The translations under genes were made by a program, and so were the position numbers. Shown here one piece after another: positions 54,129 to 62,539 of a stretch of DNA of 64,000 nucleotides. Source of the DNA: an uncultured Acidobacteriia bacterium (GTDB lineage: Bacteria > Acidobacteriota > Terriglobia > Bryobacterales > Bryobacteraceae); contig CAIQWJ010000052.1 of the NCBI GenBank assembly GCA_903875575.1, positions 178,522 through 242,521 on the forward strand, in the 5' to 3' direction. Every line of letters begins with the position of its first letter. Position 1 is the first letter of the stretch. The notes below the pieces were generated by a model. The model did not search any database and was not told where the DNA came from. It saw only the letters and a program-made list of their open reading frames with translations.

Positions 54129-54932
54129 GTGAATTTCTCAGCGATTCCAGCGCGAAGTTTGGTCGGCACACTGTTGCGTCTGCCTTTGAAGCTGATCCCT
54201 CGTGGGGCCTCCATGCGCGTGTTACAGGGCCCTTTGCGGGGCAGGCGCTGGATCGCGGGTGCCAGCAATCATAGTTGCTGGCTGGGCTGCTACGAAGTCA
54301 GCAAGCAGCAACAACTGCAAAGACTAGTCCGGCCAGGCGACGTGGTTTACGATCTGGGTGCCAACGCCGGTTACTTCTCCTTGATGTGCAGCGTGCTGAC
54401 GGGGCGCGATGGCCGCGTGGTTTGCTTTGAACCGCTACCGGAAAACATCCTGCTCCTGAACCGGCACCTGACAATGAATGGAATCCGGAACTGTACCGTC
54501 GTTGAGGCTGCCGTAACCGATCATGAGGGGACCGGGAGGTTTCTGGTGGTGGAAGCAAGCCGGTCTCAGGGACGCCTGGAGAACAGTGGCGAGCACGTAC
54601 TGAATCCCCTGGCGGTACGGATTGTCAGCCTTGATGGCATGGTGACCCGTGGTGAGGTACCTCCGCCTGCCGTCATCAAGTGCGATGTGGAAGGTGCCGA
54701 AATGGATGTGCTGCGCGGCGCTTCGACGGTGCTGCAAACCTACCATCCGGCAATTCTCCTGGACCGGCACTGTGAGGAAAGCCAGGCAGCGTGTGGTTTG
54801 CTTGAGGATCTGGGGTATGAGTTAACGGCGCTTGACGGCTTGCCGCTGTTAGAAAGCGGCGAGTTGCTCGCGATCTGGCGCGGGACGCTCAGCGCAGATG
54901 CAGCAGGTAGAAGTTTGGAGCGCACCACTTAG
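54129..54932 (+). CDS. FkbM family methyltransferase
   Basis: The 267-residue protein has the SAM-binding motif VVYDLGANAGYFSLMCSVL (residues ~73-91), CFEPLPENILLLNRHL, and the FkbM-specific VIKCDVEGAEMDVLRGA. Members methylate hydroxyl groups of sugars or natural products; the acceptor is unknown. The start is GTG at 54129. No glycan cluster surrounds it. Confidence 0.9.
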   Translation: MNFSAIPARSLVGTLLRLPLKLIPRGASMRVLQGPLRGRRWIAGASNHSCWLGCYEVSKQQQLQRLVRPGDVVYDLGANAGYFSLMCSVLTGRDGRVVCFEPLPENILLLNRHLTMNGIRNCTVVEAAVTDHEGTGRFLVVEASRSQGRLENSGEHVLNPLAVRIVSLDGMVTRGEVPPPAVIKCDVEGAEMDVLRGASTVLQTYHPAILLDRHCEESQAACGLLEDLGYELTALDGLPLLESGELLAIWRGTLSADAAGRSLERTT

Positions 54933-55167
54933 CCGTGTCAACCCGTTTTTTGACCCCCTTTTGTAAAGGGTGGGAATCAACCGGACGTCCTTAGGGGCCA
55001 TCCACCAGATTCGGCAGGGACCAGCGCACAGACGCCCATGGGCCAACTCCCTCATTCTTGAGTGTTGGATCAAAAATGATGGGCCTTCACCTGCTTCGCA
55101 GGAACGCTCCAAGTAAGATCGTAGCGCACTTGCCGGCATAAGTCGCGTGCTTCGTGATTCTTTAATT

Positions 55168-55198
55168 TTGTATCACCAGGCGATTTCGGGGATATATA
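55168..55198 (+). promoter_or_regulatory. Putative promoter of the small-ORF transcript
   Basis: TTGTAT at 55168-55173 is followed 19 bases later by TATATA (55193-55198); GATATA at 17 bases is an alternative -10. Seven bases downstream is ATGAAAACCTGCTAA (55206-55220), a four-codon reading frame. The stretch 54933-55167 before it contains no gene; a weak CCCTTT/AAAGGG hairpin lies at 54956-54970 after the FkbM gene. Confidence 0.4.
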
Positions 55199-55291
55199 CA
55201 AATCCATGAAAACCTGCTAACGATATGGGTTCTGCCGTCGGTTGCTGCAGAGGTGCAGGTTGCCTGGAGCCCACGGACTCCGCAAAGCAAA

Positions 55292-55314
55292 ACCCCGCTC
55301 TTAGGGAGCGGGGT
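55292..55314 (+). terminator. GC-rich hairpin in the leader of the small ORF
   Basis: ACCCCGCTC (55292-55300) and GAGCGGGGT (55306-55314) form a perfect 9-bp stem with a five-base loop. GCA/TGC can extend it. No T-run follows, so it may be an attenuator or mRNA structure rather than a terminator. A 12-base palindrome, CTACCGCGGTAG, follows at 55322-55333. Confidence 0.5.
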
Positions 55315-55349
55315 CTGCAATCTACCGCGGTAGAAAGGGGGACTACTAA

Positions 55350-55430
55350 ATGGTCATCCTGATGTTGATCGTACTTCTGATACTTTTCAGAAAACGGCGA
55401 ACGAAGCTCAAGATCGAAATCGATCTGTAG
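55350..55430 (+). CDS. Small ORF encoding a hydrophobic-basic peptide
   Basis: ATG at 55350 to TAG at 55428-55430 encodes 26 residues: a 13-residue hydrophobic run (MVILMLIVLLILF) followed by RKRRTKLK and an acidic end (IEIDL). This looks like a single-span membrane peptide with a positive cytoplasmic tail. AAAGGGGG lies about nine bases upstream, one of the better ribosome sites in the window. It is preceded by a structured leader and followed by a hairpin, so it appears to be its own transcription unit. I know of no family it belongs to. Confidence 0.5.
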   Translation: MVILMLIVLLILFRKRRTKLKIEIDL

Positions 55431-55444
55431 GCTCGTCCGATGGG

Positions 55445-55469
55445 GGCCGGCAGCGCACAACTGCTGGCC
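55445..55469 (+). terminator. Hairpin after the small ORF
   Basis: GGCCGGCAG (55445-55453) and CTGCTGGCC (55461-55469) pair with one mismatch around a seven-base loop. No clear T-run follows. It lies 15 bases after the small ORF stop and before the next gene (GTG 55516), so it may end the small transcript. Confidence 0.4.
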
Positions 55470-55515
55470 TCCACAACATCGATTCTAACATTAAGCGAGT
55501 TAGCATAGAAAGACT

Positions 55516-56391
55516 GTGCCTGATCCTGAACGAATTGCCCATGTCCTGATTGCAGCCGTCCTCGCCGGAGGGCGCGAGATTCTGGGTGCACGATTGGCGG
55601 GAACCGTCGACGCGCGCTACAAGGATGCGAAAGAACAGGTCACGCTGGCGGATGAGAAGTCGGACGCCGCGATACTGGCTGTCTTTCAATCGCGCCTGCC
55701 CGCGATTGACCCGGAGATTTCGTTTCATCTGGAAGAGTCGGGTGTGACGGGGGAGCGCGGCGCGAAGATCGCGGGGGCGGACCCGCTGGATGGCACGAAC
55801 CACTTCGCGACGAATGGCACAGCATATTCGGTGATGGCACATTATGTGGAAGATGGCGTGCCGCTGGTGGGAGTGGTGTTCCAGCCGGAGGTATTTCTGC
55901 CGCTGGCGGAAACGACGGGCTGCATCGGGCGTCTGGTTTTCGGGATCAGTGGTGGTGGAGCGTACGTCCAGCGAACGGAGTTTACTGGGGAAGGTTTTGC
56001 GCTCCGCAACCTGCGCCGGGTTACGCGTCGCGCTCCACCACAAACGAGAGGTTTCGTCGCATGCGTACCGTTCGGCACGAAGATGACGGGGGAGGAACGG
56101 GAACGCGCGGCGCGGGTTCATGCCAGCGGCATCATCGCTTCGACGACCGGCGTGGGCGGTGCGGGAGGCAATGTGATGCTCTCCATTTTTGGTGGGCAGG
56201 ATGTTTACGCTAACTTCGGCGCGGGGGACGATCTGGATCTCATTCCGCCCCAGGTCATTGCGCATGAGGCCGGCCTGACGGTCTGGGGGCTCGACCGGAA
56301 ACTGCCGGTCTGGCATGTCCGAAAGCAGCCGTTTATTGTGGCGCCAACCCCGGAGATTGCCGAGATGTTTTTTCAGGCGGCCGGATTATGA
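55516..56391 (+). CDS. Inositol monophosphatase family protein
   Basis: The 291-residue protein has the family metal motif ADPLDGTNHFA (DPLDGTxxF) and the upstream glutamate in FHLEESG. The second metal site near the C-terminus is GAGDDLDLIPPQVIAHEAGLTVW, where WDxxAG is replaced by a related sequence. The family dephosphorylates inositol phosphates, fructose-1,6-bisphosphate or PAP; the substrate cannot be set from sequence. The start GTG at 55516 is preceded by TAGCAT (nine bases). Confidence 0.82.
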   Translation: MPDPERIAHVLIAAVLAGGREILGARLAGTVDARYKDAKEQVTLADEKSDAAILAVFQSRLPAIDPEISFHLEESGVTGERGAKIAGADPLDGTNHFATNGTAYSVMAHYVEDGVPLVGVVFQPEVFLPLAETTGCIGRLVFGISGGGAYVQRTEFTGEGFALRNLRRVTRRAPPQTRGFVACVPFGTKMTGEERERAARVHASGIIASTTGVGGAGGNVMLSIFGGQDVYANFGAGDDLDLIPPQVIAHEAGLTVWGLDRKLPVWHVRKQPFIVAPTPEIAEMFFQAAGL

Positions 56392-56450
56392 ACGCCGGAA
56401 TCAAGCGGCAATCCGCGCCAATGTCCGGCGTCCGCTAAAATAGCTGTTTC

Positions 56451-56903
56451 ATGAAAATTGCCATTGCAGCGGATCATGCTGGTTTCCCGATCAAGGACAG
56501 CATGATCAAAGTCGCCCGGAGTCTGGGCCATGACGTGACCGACCTGGGAACTTGCTCGACCGATCCGGTGGACTACCCGGATATGGCACGCTTGCTTGCT
56601 GAAGCTCTGCAAAACGGCGTGGTGGAGCGGGGCATTCTGATCTGCGGCAGCGGGATTGGCGCTTGCATTGCGGCCAACAAGTTCCGCGGCATCCGGGCCG
56701 GGACCTGTCATGACACGTTTTCCGCGCATCAGTCGGTGGAAGACGATTCGGCGAATGTGCTGTGCCTTGGCGCGCGCATTATCGGCGAATCGCTGGCGGG
56801 CGAACTGGTGCGGGCGTTTCTGGGCGCGAAGTTTTCGGGCGCCGTACGTCATGCGCGCCGTCTGGCCGAGGTCAGCGCAATTGAGGCCGAAGGTTTCCGT
56901 TAG
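56451..56903 (+). CDS. rpiB: Ribose-5-phosphate isomerase B (RpiB/LacAB family)
   Basis: The 150-residue protein begins MKIAIAADHAGFPIKDSMIK, has DLGTCSTDPVDYPDMARLLA, GILICGSGIGACIAANKFRGIRAGTCHD (catalytic cysteine in ICGSGIG) and HQSVEDDSANVLCLGARIIG. It interconverts ribose-5-P and ribulose-5-P. TAAAAT lies nine bases before the ATG and there is no Shine-Dalgarno. Confidence 0.94.
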   Translation: MKIAIAADHAGFPIKDSMIKVARSLGHDVTDLGTCSTDPVDYPDMARLLAEALQNGVVERGILICGSGIGACIAANKFRGIRAGTCHDTFSAHQSVEDDSANVLCLGARIIGESLAGELVRAFLGAKFSGAVRHARRLAEVSAIEAEGFR

Positions 56904-56913
56904 AATCTTTCAT

Positions 56914-57447
56914 ATGACACTTAAGGGCAGCCGCGTCGCGATACTTGTGGATCAGCAGTACCAGGAGATGGAAATCTGGTACCCGCTTTATCGGTTAAGA
57001 GAAGCCGGCGTGCACGTGGTGACGGTAGGTGCGGTGGCTGGCGCGGTGTACCCGAGCAAGGTGGGCTATCCCTGCAAGGCCGATATCAGCTGGGACGACG
57101 CGCATGCGATCGATTTCGATGGTGTCATTGCGCCGGGTGGTTTTGCTCCCGATTTCATCCGGCGTCATGTGACGGCTATTAACTTCGTCCGTGATTTTCA
57201 GACGCAGGGCAAGCTGGTCGCGGCGATCTGCCATGGTCCCTGGGTGCTTTGTTCGGCGGACGTGCTGCGCGGCAAGCGGGCAACGTCGTTCTTTGCGATT
57301 AAGGACGATGTGGTGAATGCCGGCGCGCTCTGGGAAGATTCCGAAGTGGTGCGCGACGGGAATCTGGTAACGTCCCGGAAGCCCGACGATTTGCCGGCGT
57401 TTTGCGTGGCTTGTATGGAAGTGCTGGCCGAGCAGGTGCGGCGGTAG
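56914..57447 (+). CDS. DJ-1/PfpI family protein
   Basis: The 177-residue protein shows the type 1 glutamine amidotransferase-like fold: RVAILVDQQYQEMEIWYPLYRLREAG (conserved glutamate), GVIAPGGFAPDFIRR, and the nucleophile elbow AAICHGPWVL with VTSRKPDDLPAF. PfpI-type proteins are described as glyoxalases, deglycases or peptidases. TAGAAT lies seven bases before the ATG at 56914, which is 10 bases after rpiB. An extended frame from 56656 is antiphase to rpiB and not real. Confidence 0.9.
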   Translation: MTLKGSRVAILVDQQYQEMEIWYPLYRLREAGVHVVTVGAVAGAVYPSKVGYPCKADISWDDAHAIDFDGVIAPGGFAPDFIRRHVTAINFVRDFQTQGKLVAAICHGPWVLCSADVLRGKRATSFFAIKDDVVNAGALWEDSEVVRDGNLVTSRKPDDLPAFCVACMEVLAEQVRR

Positions 57448-57487
57448 TTCAGGCTGTGCACTGATTCCGGGACACGAAGAAGGAGAA

Positions 57488-57528
57488 TCCGGGGCGACCT
57501 AAGGAGGACTTCATTTCGTCGCCCCGGA
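57488..57528. terminator. Long hairpin between convergent genes
   Basis: TCCGGGGCGAC (57488-57498) and GTCGCCCCGGA (57518-57528) form a perfect 11-bp stem with a 19-base loop. It sits between the ends of the DJ-1 gene (+) and galK (-) and can serve as a bidirectional terminator, although no T-run follows. Confidence 0.6.
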
Positions 57529-57584
57529 AGGAGCGTACTGACTGCATATCTAGTGGCGCGAACCCGGATTTTGTCTCACATTTA

Positions 57585-58685
57585 TTATTGAATTTCTCCG
57601 GCACCGCGCGCGGGGACACAGGCGATCACCTGGGGATCGATGCCACGGGCCTTTCGGTAGGCCTCACGGATGGCCTCCGAGAAGCCCTTAACCGCCCCTG
57701 ACGCCACCAGATTGACCGTGCAGCCGCCGAACCCACCGCCGGTCATGCGCGCTCCGTAGCAGCCCGGAATAGCCACCGCCGCGTCCACCAGAAAGTCGAT
57801 TTCCGGGCAGGAGATGGCGTAGTCCTGGCTCATACTGCGGTGCGACCGCCGGAATAGATGGCCCATACTGGCCAGATCGCCCGCGCGAGAGGCTGCCGCA
57901 AACTCCTCCACCCGCCGGTTTTCGGTGACGATGTGGATGGCCCGCTTGCGGACCGTCTCCGGCATGGGGGTGGCGAGAACGCTATCAAGTTTGGCGTCAC
58001 GAAGAGAGGTGATACCCAGCGCTTTTGATGCCTCAGCGCATTCCTCTACCCTTGTGCGATAGGCGGATTGACCGAGGGAGTGCTTCACCATGGAGTTCAC
58101 GGCGAGGAAGGCCGCGTTCTCCGGCAGGGGGACGGCCTCGGATTCGAGGCTGCGGCAATCGAGCTTTGTGGCCGCGCCCTCCTGACCGAAGAGCGAGCAG
58201 TACTGGTCCATAATGCCGCAGGGCATGCCAACGAAGTCGCTTTCCGCGCGCTGACAGAGTCGGGCGATTTCGAGGCGATCGAGGTCGCGGCCCTGGAGGA
58301 ACGCGAGGGCGGAGGCGACTTCCAGTGCGGCTGAGGAACTGAGGCCGGCACCTTCCGGGACCGTGCTTTCGACGTGAAGGTGGAGCGCGGGGATATCGAA
58401 TCCCCGCTGAATGAGTTGCTGCGCCACGCCGATGACGTAGTCGCTCCAATGCCCCTGCGGCCTCAGGGAAGACACGTCGGCCAGAGGCCAGGAACGGGTC
58501 TCGTCGCGTGCAGCCGAGTGAATGTGCAACTGGCCATCGGGCGATGGTGTGGTGCGAATACGCGTTTCCAGTTCGAGCGCGATCGGCAGGACAAAACCGA
58601 GGTTGTAGTCGGTATGTTCTCCGATCAGGTTCACGCGACCGGGTGCCCGGAACGTGCGGGTTTCTTCTGCTGGCGCGGCGGACAT
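57585..58685 (-). CDS. galK: Galactokinase
   Basis: The 366-residue GHMP kinase has the galactokinase signature GRVNLIGEHTDYNLGFVLP (residues ~16-34), the ATP motif VPEGAGLSSSAALEVA, CGIMDQYCSLFG and the C-terminal GARMTGGGFGGCTVNLV. It phosphorylates galactose at C1. It is the last gene of a unit with a small membrane protein and an SSS symporter. galT and galE are not in the window. Confidence 0.95.
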   Translation of the reverse strand: MSAAPAEETRTFRAPGRVNLIGEHTDYNLGFVLPIALELETRIRTTPSPDGQLHIHSAARDETRSWPLADVSSLRPQGHWSDYVIGVAQQLIQRGFDIPALHLHVESTVPEGAGLSSSAALEVASALAFLQGRDLDRLEIARLCQRAESDFVGMPCGIMDQYCSLFGQEGAATKLDCRSLESEAVPLPENAAFLAVNSMVKHSLGQSAYRTRVEECAEASKALGITSLRDAKLDSVLATPMPETVRKRAIHIVTENRRVEEFAAASRAGDLASMGHLFRRSHRSMSQDYAISCPEIDFLVDAAVAIPGCYGARMTGGGFGGCTVNLVASGAVKGFSEAIREAYRKARGIDPQVIACVPARGAGEIQ

Positions 58686-58700
58686 GACGCAAAGAAAGGC

Positions 58701-58889
58701 TTACGCCTTGCTGCCCCGTCGCGCCAGCAGGAGCAGGATCAGGCCGAACGCAGTCATGGCGCTGCCGGCGTAGAGGTTGACGTTCGCGGCCGTGAGCGGT
58801 GCGCGTGACGGGTCAACCACCCCGTAAACCATCAGCAGAATGCCCGTGATAGCGAAGAAGAGTCCGGAAGGTAGTCTGAGATCGAGCAT
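58701..58889 (-). CDS. Small two-helix membrane protein between galK and the symporter
   Basis: The ~62-residue protein has two hydrophobic segments (GLFFAITGILLMVYGVV and LYAGSAMTAFGLILLLLARRG). AAGGGA lies before the ATG at 58889. It sits 15 bases from galK and 22 bases from the symporter gene, so it is probably part of the galactose unit. Similar proteins occur next to SSS transporters, but their role is not known. Confidence 0.7.
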   Translation of the reverse strand: MLDLRLPSGLFFAITGILLMVYGVVDPSRAPLTAANVNLYAGSAMTAFGLILLLLARRGSKA

Positions 58890-58911
58890 GTTTTTCCCTT
58901 TCAACGGCTCG

Positions 58912-60561
58912 TTATAAGAACAACAGGTTCAGCACCACAAGCGACGCGCAAACCACCAGAGCCAGCGGCACCGGGCGCTGATACCAATTTACGCCCGTCT
59001 CATGCGGCACGTCCGTGAGGCCGTAAACCAGGCCGCGCAATTCGCTGTCGGCTTTGGGAGTGGTGGCCATACTCACCGCAATGGTGACAATGAAGCAGAC
59101 AGACCAGGCGGCAATCGCAATCCAGAAATTCTGGGCCATAGTGGAGGGGAAGCTGTGCAGATTAGTGATCCACCCGCCCTTGTCTTCTGCGAGCGTCAGC
59201 CCGTAGGTAGCCGCTGCGGCACCGGTGCCGGTCAGCAGCCCGAAGAAGGCTCCGTGGCCGGTGGTGCGCTTCCAGAACATGCCCAGCAGGAACGTGGCGA
59301 ACAGCGGCGCATTCACGAAGCCGAAAATCAGCTGCAGGAAATCCATGATGTTGTTGAACTGCGTCGCCAGATACGCAGTCGCGATGGAGAGCGCGATGCC
59401 GACCACCGTGGTGATGCGCCCCACCATCAGGTAATGCGTGTCGCTCGCCTTCGGGCGAATGTAGCCCTGATAGATGTCATACGTGAAGACGGTGTTGAAG
59501 GCCGTTACGTTGCCGGCCATGCCGGACATGAAGGATGCCATCAGCGCGGTAAGGCCCACTCCCAGCATGCCGCTTGGGTAGAACTGGGCCATTAACGTGG
59601 TGAGCGCCTGGTCGTAATCGTATCCGTTGCCTTTCATGGGCAGCGAGTAGCCACCGCCCGATTTTGTCAGCGCCAGAGCGGCGATGCCGGGGACGATGAC
59701 GATGAACGGCATGATCATTTTCGGAAAGGCCGCAAGCAGCGGCGTGCGACGGGCGTCGGACATGTTTTCGGCTGCCATGGCGCGCTGCACAACCAGGAAG
59801 TCGGTACACCAGTAGCCGAAAGAGAGCACGAAGCCGAGGCCGGCGAACAACCCGAACGCTTCCACACCCATGGGGTTCTGGTTCGAGGCGCCGATGTATT
59901 TCCAGGTGTGCGTCATGACGTCCGGCAGTTTATGCTGCAGACCGGACCAGCCCCCGGCGCGCTGCACGGCCAGGATGGAGAGTGGCGAAAAGCCAATGAC
60001 GATCAGGAAGAACTGGAGCACCTCGTTGTAAATCGCGCTGCGCAGTCCGCCAAGGTAGGTGTAGACCAGGACGATGACCGCGGAGAGGATCACGGAGGCG
60101 TCAAAACTCCAGCCGAGCACAAGCTGGAACATGCGGCCGAGGGCGTACATTGAGATGCCGGAAGAGAACAGCGTCATGATGGCGAAGGCCACGGCGTTGA
60201 GGCCGCGGGTCTTTTCATCGAACCGCATTTTCAGATATTCGGGGACGGAGCGGGCACGGCTGCCGTAATAGAACGGCATCATAAAGACTCCAACGAAAAG
60301 CATGGCGGGGACCGCGCCGATCCAGTAAAAATGCGCCGTCATGATGCCGTACTTGGCACCGGAGGCGCACATGCCCACAACCTCCTGCGCGCCCAGATTG
60401 GCCGCCAGAAATGCCAGACTGGTGATCCAGAGCGGGACTTTGTGCCCGGCGGTAAGGAAGTCGCCCGCCGTGGTGACAGAGGCTTTCAACTTCCAGCCAA
60501 TGCCGATGACAAATGAGAAATAAAGGATGAGAATCGCGTAATCGATAGTGGCGAGTTTCAA
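58912..60561 (-). CDS. Sodium:solute symporter (SSS/SGLT family), probably galactose
   Basis: The 549-residue transporter has about 14 helices. SSS hallmarks include DYAILILYFSFVIGIGWKLK, GDFLTAGHKVPLWITSLAFLAANLGAQEVVG, the conserved YTYLGGLRSAIYNEVLQFF and GLTALMASFMSGMAGNVTAFNTVFTYDIYQ. The position upstream of galK makes galactose or a galactoside the likely substrate; this is inference. A 10-base palindrome lies about 43 bases upstream. Confidence 0.88.
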   Translation of the reverse strand: MKLATIDYAILILYFSFVIGIGWKLKASVTTAGDFLTAGHKVPLWITSLAFLAANLGAQEVVGMCASGAKYGIMTAHFYWIGAVPAMLFVGVFMMPFYYGSRARSVPEYLKMRFDEKTRGLNAVAFAIMTLFSSGISMYALGRMFQLVLGWSFDASVILSAVIVLVYTYLGGLRSAIYNEVLQFFLIVIGFSPLSILAVQRAGGWSGLQHKLPDVMTHTWKYIGASNQNPMGVEAFGLFAGLGFVLSFGYWCTDFLVVQRAMAAENMSDARRTPLLAAFPKMIMPFIVIVPGIAALALTKSGGGYSLPMKGNGYDYDQALTTLMAQFYPSGMLGVGLTALMASFMSGMAGNVTAFNTVFTYDIYQGYIRPKASDTHYLMVGRITTVVGIALSIATAYLATQFNNIMDFLQLIFGFVNAPLFATFLLGMFWKRTTGHGAFFGLLTGTGAAAATYGLTLAEDKGGWITNLHSFPSTMAQNFWIAIAAWSVCFIVTIAVSMATTPKADSELRGLVYGLTDVPHETGVNWYQRPVPLALVVCASLVVLNLLFL

Positions 60562-60604
60562 GCGAGCGGCCTTTCAAGCGAGGAAGTGGGCAAGTTGAGA
60601 GGTT

Positions 60605-60614
60605 ATAACGTTAT
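60605..60614. promoter_or_regulatory. Palindrome upstream of the galactose unit
   Basis: ATAACGTTAT is a perfect palindrome with a central CG, 43 bases upstream of the symporter start. The central CG and A/T flanks (TTATAACGTTATGA) resemble LacI/GalR-family operators. No such regulator is in the window. Confidence 0.4.
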
Positions 60615-60667
60615 GAGCGGAAAGGCAAGGTCCGATTGGGCGGTCCGATCGGGCGGTGCCGCGTTCA

Positions 60668-62512
60668 TTAAGTATTTACCCGCGGCAGGGAACAGATTCT
60701 GTGCGCCGCCAGCAATTCTTTCAGTACGCTGGCCAGTTCATTTTCTTCGTAAAGGAAATAATGTCCGCGTCCGGGTAATTCGATCAGGCTGCTGGAGGGT
60801 ATCCGGGCATGAAGGTCGCGCGCCACCGCTACTGGCACCACATCGTCTTCCATGCCGTGGATGATCAGGACCTCGCAGGCGGCCAGGTGCGTCAGATCCA
60901 CCTCAGGATCGGAGTAGAGAGACTGCACTTCCTGCAGGAGGCAGCCCGGGCCCTGTGCGTACCCTTCCCGCCGGTTGATGCGAAACATCTCTTCCACTGC
61001 CGGCTGCGACAGAAGCCGCTGGTCGTCCGGTGCAAGGTCCCGCCTGACTTCGCTGAAGTAGCTGTCCCAGTGGTTGAAGACACCGTCACGCTGTTGCGCC
61101 TCAATTCGCAGAAACGTTGCGGCACGGAAGTTTGCCAGCTTCGCGGACAGCAGAATGTGCCACGCCTGCTGCGAGTAGCGCCGCCAGCTGGAGATCAGGT
61201 GTGGCAGACCCATGCCACTGACGAGCGAAATGGCCTGGAGACCTGGCAATTGTCCGCAGGCCAGCGCAAAGGTGGCCCCGGCGGAGAAACCCAGAATGGA
61301 AAACGGCGCACCCGGGCCGAGGACGTGCTCTGTCAGTTGGCGGACGTCGCTGGCCCAGCCAGTGAGAGTTCGCTCATGGAGCGGAGTGGACAGACCGATG
61401 CCGGGCCGGTCGGGCGAGAGGAGTCGGATGTTGAGCTCGGCAAGAATCGCGTTCAGGCCGGGATAGCTTTCCAGGCGCGATCCCTGAAAACCATGAAAAT
61501 ACAGGAATGGCGTCCCGGTGCGGGGTCCGCGATCCATGTACGCGAGCGTTCTGCCGTCACGCAGGGTCAGCTTGCCAAAAGCCGGCTCAGACTCCTCCGG
61601 CGACGGCTGCAGCCCCGGGATGCCCTGCATAAGATCCGCCACCGCGCCGCGCAAACTCTCCAGATCCGCATGCGGATCGTCCGTGGGCATGATTGGCTTG
61701 CCAATGCGCACGTGAAACTGAAAAGGCGCGTCCGGGCCTTCCGCTTCCAATGCCGCAAAGATGACCGTCTCCGGCGTCCAGTCCAGCCGTAAACCGCCAA
61801 CCGCCACGGGCACCATGGGGCAGTTGCTCTTCTCCGCGGCCACCACGGCGCCGGTGCTCCAGTTCTTCAGTTGCAGCACGGGGTCAGCAATCGCGCGGCC
61901 AGCGGGGAAGATGATGACCGCGTGGCGGCTGTTTTCCGCGAGATATGCGGCGATGATTCCCGAAAGCCCCGTCTTATGCCGCACGCCCGTTGTTTCATCC
62001 GGCACCAGCAGTGCGATTCCGTAATGGTGCAGCACCCACCGCTCCGCCCGTACCACCCAGTTCCGGTTCTCAGCGGTCATCAGGATGCGCGGTACCCGAC
62101 CGGCGCTGGTGGCCAGGAGGTGGCCCAGGATGAACCCATCCACGCCGGATTTATACGCGTGATTCGCCGCCAGTACATAGGAACCCTTTGGCAGATTCTC
62201 AAGCCCTTCCACTTCGATCCAGCGAAGCACAAAACGCGCGAACAGCACCTGCATCAGGCGAATGGGCCAGCCCTGTGCACGAATGTCTTCCGGGGCGTCT
62301 TTGAGTTCGCGGCGAAGAAAGACATGCAGGGGAATCGCCGTGGCAGCCATGCCCAGCAGCGCCATCATAGCCGAACGCGCGAACGTCTGCCCGGTCTTCT
62401 TCGGTGTGTTGCGGCTCGGAATTTTCACGTCTGCCCAATCATACCTGTAAACTGCGCGGGATCGGAATCGGCGTGCTGCGTCGGCGGCCACCATGGGAGC
62501 CGGCCCAGGCAT
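60668..62512 (-). CDS. PlsC-like acyltransferase fused to an alpha/beta hydrolase
   Basis: The protein has two domains. Residues ~90-290 are PlsC-like: YVLAANHAYKSGVDGFILG is in the place of the NHxSxxD motif, but here the spacing is HX6D rather than HX4D. VIIFPAGRAI stands in for FPEGTR with the glutamate replaced by alanine. From ~320 an alpha/beta hydrolase follows: FLYFHGFQGSR (oxyanion loop), nucleophile elbow ILGFSAGATFA, acid in HGMEDDVVP and histidine in GRGHYF. A membrane segment (MMALLGMAATAIPL) precedes both. It may remodel lipids. The start is uncertain (TTG 62539, ATG 62512, GTG 62428). Confidence 0.75.
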   Translation of the reverse strand: MPGPAPMVAADAARRFRSRAVYRYDWADVKIPSRNTPKKTGQTFARSAMMALLGMAATAIPLHVFLRRELKDAPEDIRAQGWPIRLMQVLFARFVLRWIEVEGLENLPKGSYVLAANHAYKSGVDGFILGHLLATSAGRVPRILMTAENRNWVVRAERWVLHHYGIALLVPDETTGVRHKTGLSGIIAAYLAENSRHAVIIFPAGRAIADPVLQLKNWSTGAVVAAEKSNCPMVPVAVGGLRLDWTPETVIFAALEAEGPDAPFQFHVRIGKPIMPTDDPHADLESLRGAVADLMQGIPGLQPSPEESEPAFGKLTLRDGRTLAYMDRGPRTGTPFLYFHGFQGSRLESYPGLNAILAELNIRLLSPDRPGIGLSTPLHERTLTGWASDVRQLTEHVLGPGAPFSILGFSAGATFALACGQLPGLQAISLVSGMGLPHLISSWRRYSQQAWHILLSAKLANFRAATFLRIEAQQRDGVFNHWDSYFSEVRRDLAPDDQRLLSQPAVEEMFRINRREGYAQGPGCLLQEVQSLYSDPEVDLTHLAACEVLIIHGMEDDVVPVAVARDLHARIPSSSLIELPGRGHYFLYEENELASVLKELLAAHRICSLPRVNT

Positions 62513-62539
62513 GGCTTCCGACAGGATTGCAGTGTGCAA

